This document shows positions 35,276-44,295 of a DNA stretch of 64,000 bases, piece after piece (positions within the stretch are counted from its first letter, which is position 1; each line of letters begins with the position of its first letter). The notes below the pieces were generated by a model. That model saw only the letters and a list, made by a program, of their open reading frames with translations, ran no database searches and was not told the DNA's origin. The stretch lies in the NCBI RefSeq assembly GCF_000020365.1, contig NC_012108.1, positions 3,410,001 to 3,474,000 of the forward strand, written 5' to 3'. Made by a program: the position numbers and the translations under genes. Origin of the DNA: Desulforapulum autotrophicum HRM2 (lineage in GTDB: Bacteria > Desulfobacterota > Desulfobacteria > Desulfobacterales > Desulfobacteraceae).

Positions 35276-36820
35276 TCATCCCTCCAGGGTTACCCGAAGT
35301 ACTTCTGAAATGGTTGTCATGCCGGCCTTTACCTTTTCCCAGCCATCCTGCCTCAATGTTCGAAGCCCCGAATTTACAGCCACCCGCTTGATCTCATCCG
35401 CACTGGATTTATTCACAATCTCCCTTCGTATGGCGGCATCCACTGCGAGGTATTCAAAAATGGCCTTTCGACCCTTAAATCCCGTGTAGTGACACGCCTC
35501 GCATCCTTTTCCCTCGTAAAAGACCGTTTCGGAAAGCTCCTCGGGCGATAATCGGACGAGATCGAGGAGTCTTTGTTCCGGGTGGGCCACGGTTTTGCAG
35601 TGGGGACAGATCACCCGCACCAGCCGCTGGGCAAGCACCCCAAGCAGGGTAGAACTCAACAAAAAATGCTCGACCCCCATGTCAAGCAACCGTGCGATGG
35701 CACCTGCAGAATCATTGGTATGGAGCGTACTGAAAAGAAGATGGCCGGTCAGGGCGGACTGGATGGCAATCTCTGCGGTTTCGGAATCCCGGATCTCTCC
35801 GACCAGGATGATATCCGGGTCCTGGCGGACAATGGATCTCAGCCCATTGGCAAAGGTGAGGCCGATCTTGGGCTTCACCTGGATCTGATTGACTCCGGGC
35901 AGTTGATACTCCACTGGGTCCTCAAGGGTTATCACCTTTTGCTCTGTTGAGTTGATCACGGCCAGGGTCGTATACAACGTTGAGGTCTTTCCGCTTCCCG
36001 TGGGGCCTGTCACTAGAATCATGCCATAGGGTTGTTTGACGAGGTCCATATACCGGGAATAGATATCCTCGGGGAAGCCAAGTTCCTGAAAATCAAAGGC
36101 AAGGGATTCTCTATCCAGGACCCTCATCACAAGGCTCTCGCCATACAGGGTGGGAATGGTCGACACCCTGAAGTCTATCTCACGGTCTGAAATTTTGAGT
36201 TTGATGTTACCATCCTGGGGCAGACGGCGCTCGGCTATATCAAGCTTGGCCATAATTTTCACCCGGGAAATGATGGCAGACTGGAGTCTCACCGGTGGTT
36301 TTTCAATCTCGTGTAAAACCCCGTCGATACGGTACCGAATCCTGAAAAATGTTTCAAAGGGTTCAAAATGGATGTCGCTTGCCTTTATTTCTACGGCATT
36401 GACAATGAGCCGGTTCACAAGGCGAATGATGGGGGCTTCGGAGGCAAGATCTTTTAAATTTTCAGCCCCTTCTTCCTCACCGATATTGAGTTCATGGACA
36501 TCCCTGTGTGCTTCTTCTATGATGGTTTCAATGGACTGACTGCCACTTCCGTACAGGCGCTCAAAGGCATCAAAGATCTCCTCCTTTGACGCTTGAAAAA
36601 CCTCCACATCAAAACTGTAGGAAAGCTTCAGGGCATCAATGGTATAAGAATCATGGGGGTCGGCAATGGCAATCTTCAAGGTATTGTTTTCAAGTGCCAG
36701 GGGCACGAAAACAGACTGCTTCATAAATTTTACCGACAAATTTTCCAGGGGAACAGGTTCCTTTGGAAAATCATTGTATGATACCGATTCGATAGGTTTC
36801 TTCGTCAAATCCTTCCACAC
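35276..36820 (-). CDS. gspE: Type II secretion ATPase GspE
   Basis: This 514-residue hexameric ATPase drives pseudopilus assembly. An N-terminal domain (to about residue 110) precedes the ATPase core with Walker A VTGPTGSGKTS, the Asp box ITLEDPVEYQLPG, Walker B DPDIILVGEIRD and a His box. The tetracysteine zinc motif CPHC and CEACH is present near residues 410-440. It is the first gene of the E-F-G-H block. The GTG at 36820 has no clear ribosome binding site; the N-terminus is shorter than in many GspE. Confidence 0.96.
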   Translation of the reverse strand: MWKDLTKKPIESVSYNDFPKEPVPLENLSVKFMKQSVFVPLALENNTLKIAIADPHDSYTIDALKLSYSFDVEVFQASKEEIFDAFERLYGSGSQSIETIIEEAHRDVHELNIGEEEGAENLKDLASEAPIIRLVNRLIVNAVEIKASDIHFEPFETFFRIRYRIDGVLHEIEKPPVRLQSAIISRVKIMAKLDIAERRLPQDGNIKLKISDREIDFRVSTIPTLYGESLVMRVLDRESLAFDFQELGFPEDIYSRYMDLVKQPYGMILVTGPTGSGKTSTLYTTLAVINSTEQKVITLEDPVEYQLPGVNQIQVKPKIGLTFANGLRSIVRQDPDIILVGEIRDSETAEIAIQSALTGHLLFSTLHTNDSAGAIARLLDMGVEHFLLSSTLLGVLAQRLVRVICPHCKTVAHPEQRLLDLVRLSPEELSETVFYEGKGCEACHYTGFKGRKAIFEYLAVDAAIRREIVNKSSADEIKRVAVNSGLRTLRQDGWEKVKAGMTTISEVLRVTLEG

Positions 36821-36933
36821 CGTATTATTAAAATTAATGGATCCTTGTCAACTTTTTTGCAGACAAATGTCTTACCCAAAAACTATTTATACTATAAGAT
36901 ATTGGGCTAAAGTCAAGGGCCAAGGCAGTTTAA

Positions 36934-38481
36934 TCAATAAACCCCCCAGGACCCCTCCTGGTAGTATTGCAGCAGCACAGGATTGGAGATGGTGTTGATC
37001 TTGATTGCGTCGGCATCGCCTGTGTCAAAAAGCCCTTTGCCAAACAGAACCATGGCCTTCATGGCGTCGGGGTTTAGAAACCGGGTCTTGATATCGTTAA
37101 ATTCAAGCCGGGATGCAGCCGTTTTAAGCCGTTCCCCGGTGATGTCTCCCTCGCTGGTACCTAGTATCCATCCCCACTCCCCAAGGGTGGGTACCTGGTT
37201 ATGGTAGGGCAGGGTTACAAGACCTGCAGCTTCCATGGTTTTTTTAATGCACAAAAAGGCCTTTTTTGCAAAATAGGGGCTTGAGGCCTGGGTCACGACC
37301 ATCCCTCCCCTGGCAAGGCGCTTTAAAAGGTCCCGATAAAAGCCCTGGGCGTAGAGATGCATGAGGTCCATGGAGTCCGGATCCGGCAGATCGATGAAAA
37401 TCACATTGTAAAGGCCATCGTCACTGTCCAGGAATGAAGAAGCGTCCATGTTCAGCACCGTCACCCTGGGATCGTTCATGGCACCCTGGTTAATGGCTGT
37501 AAACAACGGATGATGTTGTGCAAGGTCGGTCATCACCCCGTCAATGTCCACCAGGGTAATCCTTTTAACTATTTTGTGCTTTAGGATTTCCCGAACGGCA
37601 AGGCCGTCACCTCCGCCCAGGACAAGGATACGTTCCGGGTTCAGGGCAAGTTCCATGGCCGGATGGACCAGGGGTTCGTGGTAGCGCTCCTCGTCATAGG
37701 TGGAAAACTGCTCATCACCGTTAATGTAGAGCCAGTACCACTGTTTCCAGCGGGTCATGACGATCTTCTGGAATTGGGTCTGCCTGGACAAAACCACCAG
37801 ATCCTTATATTTCTTCTGCTCGCCATACCGTACAATGGGCCGGACAGCAACGGCAAGAACCATGAGGACCAAGAGTACAAGGGCAAAAAGAACGGTGATC
37901 AACCGTCGTGAACGGACAAGGTGTTTAAACCGTAGAAAGAGAAAGCCTGCCACGGCAAAGTTGATGGAGCCAAGGACCAGGGGGGTGTAGGTCAGGCCCA
38001 GGAACGGCAGCAGGAGAAAGGCAAACAGCAGGCCGCCCAGGAGGGATCCGAAATAGTCCATCTCCATGACCGCTGAAATGTTGGAACGAAGGGCCTGGTA
38101 ATCGCTGTTGATACGGGTGGCAAGGGGAATCTCCATGCCGATGAAGAGCCCTACAACCAGGGCCAGGGAATAGATTATAAATATCCTGGCTTCGGTCCAG
38201 GCGGCAAACCCGAACACAATGGCGCCCGAGGCTGCGCAGAACAGGGACAGACTGAACTCGATGATGATGAAGGTATCCAGGAGATGATTTCTGAAACTTC
38301 GGCTGACACGGCTACCCACCCCCATGGAAAAAAGCATCATGGACATGACAATGGACCACTGGAAGATGGCGTTCCCAAGGAGATAGGTGGCAAGGGTGGA
38401 CAGCACATACTCGGCAACAATGCCCGAGCAGCCCGTTGCAAACATAGCTACCTGGAGGGTGCGGGTGTGGCCCGAGGTCAT
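36934..38481 (-). CDS. Membrane-anchored spermidine-synthase-like protein
   Basis: The N-terminal half (to about residue 230) has around seven membrane spans. The C-terminal half is a spermidine/putrescine aminopropyltransferase-type domain with the binding motif VLGGGDGLAVREIL and the IFIDLPDPDS segment that carries the catalytic-type Asp. Fusions of this kind occur with DUF350 proteins and lipoproteins, as here. The polyamine specificity, or whether it makes polyamines at all, is unknown. I chose the ATG at 38481; a longer form would extend into the upstream gene. Confidence 0.85.
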   Translation of the reverse strand: MTSGHTRTLQVAMFATGCSGIVAEYVLSTLATYLLGNAIFQWSIVMSMMLFSMGVGSRVSRSFRNHLLDTFIIIEFSLSLFCAASGAIVFGFAAWTEARIFIIYSLALVVGLFIGMEIPLATRINSDYQALRSNISAVMEMDYFGSLLGGLLFAFLLLPFLGLTYTPLVLGSINFAVAGFLFLRFKHLVRSRRLITVLFALVLLVLMVLAVAVRPIVRYGEQKKYKDLVVLSRQTQFQKIVMTRWKQWYWLYINGDEQFSTYDEERYHEPLVHPAMELALNPERILVLGGGDGLAVREILKHKIVKRITLVDIDGVMTDLAQHHPLFTAINQGAMNDPRVTVLNMDASSFLDSDDGLYNVIFIDLPDPDSMDLMHLYAQGFYRDLLKRLARGGMVVTQASSPYFAKKAFLCIKKTMEAAGLVTLPYHNQVPTLGEWGWILGTSEGDITGERLKTAASRLEFNDIKTRFLNPDAMKAMVLFGKGLFDTGDADAIKINTISNPVLLQYYQEGSWGVY

Positions 38482-38512
38482 GGAAGAATCACTCACCGTT
38501 GAATCTTCTGAA

Positions 38513-39382
38513 TCAAATACACCAGTAGATAATATAGGCCCCGGCAATGTAGGCAAAGGCCTCCACATAGGCTGCCCCCACGTTGGGTCCCCGCTCTTCT
38601 TTGGAGTGATCCGGGCGGATGCCCACGATCTCGTCTGAGAGCTTAACCCCGGGTAGAAGAAGCCGATCCGTTAAAAGTCTTAAAAAGGGAAGGGAAACAA
38701 GACCCAGCAGGGCATAGGCCAGAAACGAAGGAAGACTCTCACCCCAGGAGACAAAATCGCCCTCGGCAGCAAGGCCCACTACCACCCCCATGGCAATCAG
38801 GGCGCCTGCGAAGGCGACGCCTGCGGCCACATTGTCCCGTTCGATCTCCTGGTGCAGATCAAAGGGAAGGATAAAATTGTACACAAGGGCAGCAACGATG
38901 AGAAGCACCTGGCCCAGGGCCCAGAACCCCATGGCCGTCCAGATGGTGCCCCCGGCGCCTGAAACCGATCCAAAAATCACAAACCCCGACGCCACAAGGG
39001 TCCCAAACACCACGGCTCCCGTGCCCTGGTTCCGGTCCCTTAAAAGCTCGTCACTGATTTTGAATTTAAAAAGAATCAGCCAGTCACAGACGAACGAGGA
39101 GATATTTAGCAGAACGATGCTCAGAACCCCGTAGATCAGCAAATCCATAAGGTCTGCCGTAAAACCTGCGGACGGTCCCACAATGGCAGCGCCAATGGCA
39201 AGGACAAGGCCCGCATAGTAGCCGGTCACGGCAAGGCTGACCGCAGGGTTGTCGTTTTCCACCATTTCCCTGTTCAGATCAAAATCACGGTGGAGCAGAT
39301 TGTAGACCACCTTGCCAAGGGCAAACAGAACAAAAAAAACAGCCATAAAGATGATACCGGTCAAGAGATGATCAAAATTCAT
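38513..39382 (-). CDS. DUF350 (YjfL-type) membrane protein with duplicated domain
   Basis: This 289-residue protein has about eight membrane spans in two related halves. Each half carries a motif of the form R(D)FDLNREMVENDNPAVSLAVTG or FDLHQEIERDNVAAGVAFAG, with the typical NxA(A/V)G pattern of DUF350. The duplication is visible by eye. It overlaps the upstream lipoprotein gene by four bases and precedes the spermidine-synthase-like gene, a neighbourhood seen repeatedly in proteobacteria. The function of the family is not established. Confidence 0.88.
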   Translation of the reverse strand: MNFDHLLTGIIFMAVFFVLFALGKVVYNLLHRDFDLNREMVENDNPAVSLAVTGYYAGLVLAIGAAIVGPSAGFTADLMDLLIYGVLSIVLLNISSFVCDWLILFKFKISDELLRDRNQGTGAVVFGTLVASGFVIFGSVSGAGGTIWTAMGFWALGQVLLIVAALVYNFILPFDLHQEIERDNVAAGVAFAGALIAMGVVVGLAAEGDFVSWGESLPSFLAYALLGLVSLPFLRLLTDRLLLPGVKLSDEIVGIRPDHSKEERGPNVGAAYVEAFAYIAGAYIIYWCI

Positions 39383-40089
39383 TTTCCAAATCCTCCAGAT
39401 CTGCTTCTAAAACCGGTTTTGGTCCTGCCCATTCGTTTTGCCGCCTTTTGCTTAAACGAACTCTGGGCCGCACGGTTTGCTTCCATGCGCCGTGAGTAGA
39501 ACCCGGGATTCTTGGCCTTTACAACGCTGCCCGTAGATCCAAATTCCTTGTTCCTGCCAAAAAACGGTCGGTTCGTGGACCGGGACTGGTTGTACATGGC
39601 ATAGTCGTTGCGGTAAATGGGTCGGTTCCACCCGCCAAACAGGCTTGAGAACAGGGCGTACTTTCCGTAGAACTCCCAGAAGGATCCCCCCTGGGAATCC
39701 TGGCGCCAGTTGCCGTATTTCGGGTCCCCCACGTAGCTGTACCCGGGAGGTGCCACCTGGTTGTCAAGGGTGCCGTCTTTTTTGGAAATAAGGGCCATGC
39801 CGAGGAATTCCCGGTTTTGGTTGTAAAAGGTTTCAGGCACTTCCAGCCAGTCGGTTCGCGTGGAATCGTCGGGTTTTACCACAAGGTATTTGTGGGAATA
39901 GGTTTTAAAAAAGGTGCCCTGCTCCCGCATATCCTCAAGAACAACCGAGTAGGTGGGCTCGTCTGCCAGATCGGCCTTGATTTTGTCCAGGGGAAGGCGT
40001 GTTGATGATCCACCCGAACAGGCGCTGAGGAAAAAAACAGCGCAGAGCCAAAGGGCCGTCAAATAGTTATGTGGATGATAAATTTGCAT
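39379..40089 (-). CDS. Lipoprotein of the DUF350/spermidine-synthase cluster
   Basis: This 236-residue protein has the lipobox LSAC within FFLSACSGGSS. The middle part contains aromatic and Gly-rich segments (GYSYVGDPKYGNWR, SFWEFYGKYALFSSLFGGW). The C-terminal tail is very basic and rich in R, K, S, G and F (KQKAAKRMGRTKTGFRSRSG). It is translationally coupled to the DUF350 gene. I do not know its function; the basic tail could bind phospholipid or an anionic polymer, which is a guess. Confidence 0.78.
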   Translation of the reverse strand: MQIYHPHNYLTALWLCAVFFLSACSGGSSTRLPLDKIKADLADEPTYSVVLEDMREQGTFFKTYSHKYLVVKPDDSTRTDWLEVPETFYNQNREFLGMALISKKDGTLDNQVAPPGYSYVGDPKYGNWRQDSQGGSFWEFYGKYALFSSLFGGWNRPIYRNDYAMYNQSRSTNRPFFGRNKEFGSTGSVVKAKNPGFYSRRMEANRAAQSSFKQKAAKRMGRTKTGFRSRSGGFGK

Positions 40090-40161
40090 AGTTGTGCTTT
40101 AGCATAAATCCTCTAAAAGGAGCAAGGATAATCCTGAAAAAACACCCCGGGCCATTCAGCA

Positions 40162-40266
40162 ATTCTAATTGCGGCTGTATCTATAACTCGATTATCAAGT
40201 TTTTCTTCGAACCGGCAGGCGGGAACGGTCGGTGTCTGCTTGCTGAACCTTATTGATTCTAATTGC
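40162..40266 (+). repeat. Short insertion-like element flanked by 11-base direct repeats, with copy 2 of the 18-base repeat
   Basis: ATTCTAATTGC occurs at 40162-40172 and again at 40256-40266, bracketing 83 bases. That interval contains the second copy of the 18-base repeat (40186-40203). The arrangement resembles a small mobile element with duplicated target bases. It lies in the non-coding stretch between divergent genes. Confidence 0.4.
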
Positions 40267-40288
40267 CCGATCATGGTAATATGCACCC

Positions 40289-40864
40289 ATGTCCATGCCT
40301 TTGATTAAAAATTCAGCCCTGACTTTCAGTGCTGCAGTCCTGCTGGTGATCGTCCAGATCCTGGGTTCTTCCCCTGCCGGGGCAAACCAGGGGATTGGCT
40401 GCTACTACATCAGATACGACATCAAGTCGTCCAACAACCGCATTGTGGATTCAGCCCTTGTCATGGTCCCGGCCGATCAGGAATACCGCACCTCGGTTTT
40501 TTACCCCCACCGGGCAGGGGGGGGCACCACGGCAGTACCAGGGAATTCAGCCGAACAGAGCCTGGCCCGTGCCCAGGAAAATGCCCTGAAAAAACTTTTG
40601 GAGCAAAGGGGATTAAAGTCTGTTTCATCACGTTCATCGGTTTTTTCCGGCAAGACAGCCGCCATGGAAACGGTGATCAGCTATGAGGGTGCATTCCTGC
40701 CCCCCATTGAGGTTGTGGAGCAGAACTATAGCCCCCGGACAGAATCCTTTAACGCTGTTTTTCTGGTCAGGTTCAGCCCCATCGCCTTTCCTGACCAATG
40801 GAAATGGCTTGAATTTAAAACACGAGTAAAATCGATTTTCCAGGATATTATTTCATTATTTTAA
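40289..40864 (+). CDS. Exported protein of unknown function
   Basis: This 191-residue protein has a signal peptide or N-terminal anchor (ALTFSAAVLLVIVQILGSS, with possible cleavage after AGA near residue 32). The mature part is an alpha+beta mix with YYIRYDIKSSNNRIVDSALVM and LARAQENALKKLLEQRGLKS. I do not recognise a family. It lies 21 bases before the aminopeptidase gene on the plus strand and may be co-transcribed with it. Confidence 0.65.
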   Translation: MSMPLIKNSALTFSAAVLLVIVQILGSSPAGANQGIGCYYIRYDIKSSNNRIVDSALVMVPADQEYRTSVFYPHRAGGGTTAVPGNSAEQSLARAQENALKKLLEQRGLKSVSSRSSVFSGKTAAMETVISYEGAFLPPIEVVEQNYSPRTESFNAVFLVRFSPIAFPDQWKWLEFKTRVKSIFQDIISLF

Positions 40865-40885
40865 CGTTTAACACCTAGGAACAAA

Positions 40886-42313
40886 ATGAATAAAAAAGAG
40901 ATTGAACAGCTTAAGACCAAACTTTTCAAACAAGACCGCCTGGCCTGGGACGAACTGGCTTCAGCAGAAACGGAAAAGGTATTTGCCCTGGCCGAAGACT
41001 ACAAAATTTTTCTTGACCGTTCAAAGACCGAGCGGGAGGCAGCAGGTCAAATCGTTGCACGGGCCGAGGACAAGGGATTTATCAGCATGGACGCAGCCCT
41101 AAAACAGGGATCGGTCTCCCCCCACCAAAAGGTCTACTCAATATTCAAGGAAAAATGCGTTGCCCTGGCCGTGGTGGGCAAGGCCCCCATTCAAGACGGC
41201 ATGAACCTCATTGCCTCCCACATTGATTCACCGCGCCTGGATCTCAAGCAGAATCCCGTGTATGAGGACACCGACCTTGCCCTGTTAAAGACCCACTACT
41301 ATGGCGGCATACGAAAGTACCAGTGGATGTCGATTCCCCTGGCCCTCCACGGCAGGATCATCCGGGCCGACGGCGAAACCATGGACATCACCATTGGTGA
41401 AGGAGCGGATGATCCCGTGTTTGTGGTGTCTGATCTTCTGCCCCACCTTGCCGGCAAGATCCAGGAGGACAAAAAACTCTCGGAAGCCTTTGAGGGCGAA
41501 AAGCTTAACCTTATTGCCGGAAGCCTACCCCTGGGTAAAGACAGCGTCAGCGACCGGTTCAAGCTTGCCCTGCTCAACCTTTTTCACCAGCGGTACGGTA
41601 TCTGCGAGGCTGATTTTGTCAGTGCGGAATTAGAAGCCGTGCCGGCAGGCAGGTCAAGGGACATCGGCCTTGACCGATCCCTTGTGGGCGGATACGGCCA
41701 GGATGACCGGATCTGTGCCTTTACCGAGCTTACTGCACTTTTGGAGACCAAGGCACCCCAGCGCACGGCCCTTGGGCTTTTCTTTGACAAGGAAGAGATC
41801 GGCAGCGAAGGAAACACCGGTGCCCAGACAGCCTTTATGGCCGATTTTATCTCAGACCTTCTCCGCCTCACAACAGGGGCAGGGGCGGTAACCGAGCAGA
41901 CCGTCAGACGGGCCCTGATCAACACCCGTGCCCTGTCAGCGGATGTCAATGCCGCCATGGATCCGGATTTCAAGGAGGTCCATGAAAAGATGAACGCGGC
42001 AAAAATCGGCCACGGCGTCTGCATGACCAAGTTCACAGGCTCCCGGGGAAAATCGGGTTCAAGCGATGCCAGTGCTGAATTTGTCGGTGCAATCAGAACC
42101 CTTTTTGATAAAAATAACATCGTCTGGCAAACCGGAGAGCTCGGCAAAATCGACCAGGGGGGCGGCGGCACCCTGGCAAAATTTCTTGCCCAGCGGGGAA
42201 TGGAAATCCTTGACTGCGGCCCTGCCGTTCTTTCCATGCACTCGCCCTTTGAAATCGCAAGCAAGGCCGACATCTACATGACCTTTAAGGGATACCATGC
42301 CTTTTTTGCATAA
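40886..42313 (+). CDS. apeB: M18-family zinc aminopeptidase
   Basis: This 475-residue enzyme removes N-terminal residues from peptides in the cytoplasm. The M18 landmarks are present: LIASHIDSPRLDLKQNPV (first metal His), GGYGQDDRICAFTEL (bridging Asp), FFDKEEIGSEGNTGAQ (Glu ligand and base) and the C-terminal LSMHSPFEIASKADI (last His). The length is usual for the family. It overlaps the following dacB by 17 bases. Its N-terminus is preceded by a probable small exported-protein gene. Confidence 0.93.
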   Translation: MNKKEIEQLKTKLFKQDRLAWDELASAETEKVFALAEDYKIFLDRSKTEREAAGQIVARAEDKGFISMDAALKQGSVSPHQKVYSIFKEKCVALAVVGKAPIQDGMNLIASHIDSPRLDLKQNPVYEDTDLALLKTHYYGGIRKYQWMSIPLALHGRIIRADGETMDITIGEGADDPVFVVSDLLPHLAGKIQEDKKLSEAFEGEKLNLIAGSLPLGKDSVSDRFKLALLNLFHQRYGICEADFVSAELEAVPAGRSRDIGLDRSLVGGYGQDDRICAFTELTALLETKAPQRTALGLFFDKEEIGSEGNTGAQTAFMADFISDLLRLTTGAGAVTEQTVRRALINTRALSADVNAAMDPDFKEVHEKMNAAKIGHGVCMTKFTGSRGKSGSSDASAEFVGAIRTLFDKNNIVWQTGELGKIDQGGGGTLAKFLAQRGMEILDCGPAVLSMHSPFEIASKADIYMTFKGYHAFFA

Positions 42314-43478
42314 ATGGATTCTTCTGCTCTTCCTGGCAATGGCCCTTGTCCAGTCCCCTGGGGCCATTGCCGGAACACCTAAGATCGGGTATCTTGTGGC
42401 CGACAGCCACGGAAAAGTCATGGACGCCCTGAACCCGGACCAGGCGTTCGTACCGGCATCAACTTTTAAGTTGCTCACGGCCCTGGGTGCCTTTAACGAA
42501 CTGGGGGAAAATTTCAGATTCAAGACAAAATTTTTCCTGGGTCCGGACCGGACACTTAAAATAAAAGGCTCTGGAGATCCGCTCATCACATCGGAAATCC
42601 TGGAAAAAAGCTGCTGCGACCTTGCATCTATTCTTTTGAAAAAGGGCGTTTCAACGATCAAGACCCTAGTGGTTGACAACCTTTTTTTTGAGCCGGACAT
42701 CCAAATCCCGGGCACGGGCGGCTCCACCAACCCCTATGATGCAGGGGTGAACGCCCTTAGCGCCAATTTCAACACCGTATCGTTCAGGTTTGACAAACAC
42801 GACGGTCAACTCCTGAGCGGGGAACCCCAGACCCCCCTGCTGTCGTTTACACGCCCCAGGATTCTGGCCTCGGGCCTTGACCGGGGAAGAATCGTTCTTT
42901 CAAGGATTGAAAGCCGAACCTATGCAGGACGACTGGTCAAGTTTTTTCTGGAACAAAAGGGAATCAAGGTAATGGGCGGAGTCGAGGAAGGTCAGGTGCT
43001 TCAACAGGATTTGCACATCTATACCCATGTCTCACCCTACACCCTGGCAGAACTGGTACGGCAGCTGTTACAATTTTCCAACAACTTCATGGCAAACCAG
43101 ATTTTCCTGACGGCCGGAGCAGCAGCGTTTTCACCCCCTGCAAGTCTTGAAAAATCGGTGGGTGCCCTCAGGGCCTACGCCAGCAATACCCTTGGCATTG
43201 AAAACATTTCCATTGCCGAAGGTTCCGGCATTTCAAGGCGCAATAGAATCTCCCCCCGTGAAATGCTCAAGGTGCTGATGGCATTCAAATCCCATTATTC
43301 ACTCATGAACCACGAACGAGACGAGTTCTACAAAACAGGCACCCTGGACGGGGTGCGTACCCGGGTCGGGTATTTTACAGGCAAAAACAACAGCCTCTTT
43401 CCCTTTATCATCATGATCAATCAGCAGGGGCAAGGATACAAAATAATAAAAGAGCGATTAAAATCCATGGTCCAATAG
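42297..43478 (+). CDS. dacB: D-alanyl-D-alanine carboxypeptidase/endopeptidase, S13 family (PBP4-type)
   Basis: This 393-residue periplasmic enzyme trims peptidoglycan cross-links and stem peptides. A signal peptide (to about residue 24) precedes all three penicillin-binding-protein motifs: SxxK as ASTFKLLT, SxN as FSNNFM, and KTG as KTGTLDG. The family's large insert between motif 1 and 2 is shortened, as in small PBP4 forms. It overlaps the end of the M18 aminopeptidase gene, and folE2 converges on it 31 bases further on. Confidence 0.9.
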   Translation: MPFLHKWILLLFLAMALVQSPGAIAGTPKIGYLVADSHGKVMDALNPDQAFVPASTFKLLTALGAFNELGENFRFKTKFFLGPDRTLKIKGSGDPLITSEILEKSCCDLASILLKKGVSTIKTLVVDNLFFEPDIQIPGTGGSTNPYDAGVNALSANFNTVSFRFDKHDGQLLSGEPQTPLLSFTRPRILASGLDRGRIVLSRIESRTYAGRLVKFFLEQKGIKVMGGVEEGQVLQQDLHIYTHVSPYTLAELVRQLLQFSNNFMANQIFLTAGAAAFSPPASLEKSVGALRAYASNTLGIENISIAEGSGISRRNRISPREMLKVLMAFKSHYSLMNHERDEFYKTGTLDGVRTRVGYFTGKNNSLFPFIIMINQQGQGYKIIKERLKSMVQ

Positions 43479-43509
43479 AACAGCCCCATACCCGGCCACG
43501 GTGCCTAGG

Positions 43510-44295
43510 TTAAAAGTTGGTTCTGTCACCGTTTTCAATGTAGGCATAGGCGCTGTGGTTGTGGATGGACTCAAAATTTTCAGCACTCACCGAAAACCAG
43601 GTAATGTTCTCATCATCGTTGAGAATCTGTGACACATCCCTGACCACGTCCTCCACAAACTTAGGATTTTCATACCCCCGCTCGGTGACCGCTTTTTCAT
43701 CCTCACGCTTGAGAACAGAATAGACATCACAGGAGGCACACCCCTCCACAAGATTAATCATGTCCTCGATCCAGATGAGGCGCTTAAAGCGGGTGGAAAC
43801 AAGCACCTCACCCCGCTGGTTATGGGCACCATATTTGCTGATTTCCTTTGAGCAGGGACAGACCGATGTAATGGGAACGGCCACCTTGAGCACCATGTCC
43901 CGGTCACGTTCAGGCGTGGATGAGCCGTGGATGGAACAGATGTAATCCATCAACCCCTTGCAGCCAGTCACGGGAGCCTCTTTTTCTACAAAGTAGGGAA
44001 AGGTAATCTCGATATGGGAACTCTGGGCACCCAGGGTCGTTTTCATGTCTTCAAGAATATTGTCAATGGAGTCAAGGGAGACCTGCTCCCGAAAGAGGTT
44101 CAGCAACTCCACAAACCGGCTCATGTGGGTGCCCTTGCACTGGTGGGGCAGATCCACAAACATGCCGATGGTTGCGATGGTGGACTGTACGCCGTTGCTC
44201 TTGTCCATCACCTTTATGGGGTAGCGAAGATTCTTGATCCCCACCTTGTCAATGGGGATGTTCCGGTAGTCACGCTGCTTTTGAATATCAATCAT
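43510..44295 (-). CDS. folE2: GTP cyclohydrolase FolE2 (type IB)
   Basis: This 261-residue enzyme converts GTP to 7,8-dihydroneopterin triphosphate, the first step of folate and queuosine precursor synthesis. The type IB signatures are visible: QCKGTHMSRFVELL near residue 57, and SVCPCSKEIS near residue 148 with the metal-binding Cys, then HNQRGEV and NPKFVEDVVRDV. Its start overlaps the ttcA-like gene by four bases. It is the last gene of the greA-rpoZ-ttcA-folE2 group. Confidence 0.95.
   Translation of the reverse strand: MIDIQKQRDYRNIPIDKVGIKNLRYPIKVMDKSNGVQSTIATIGMFVDLPHQCKGTHMSRFVELLNLFREQVSLDSIDNILEDMKTTLGAQSSHIEITFPYFVEKEAPVTGCKGLMDYICSIHGSSTPERDRDMVLKVAVPITSVCPCSKEISKYGAHNQRGEVLVSTRFKRLIWIEDMINLVEGCASCDVYSVLKREDEKAVTERGYENPKFVEDVVRDVSQILNDDENITWFSVSAENFESIHNHSAYAYIENGDRTNF

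Noticed and set aside
36808-36851. TTGACA-16-AATAAT promoter-like match just before gspE
   Set aside because: Transcription would start at or inside the GTG codon, leaving no leader, and the true start of gspE is uncertain, so I did not list it as a feature.
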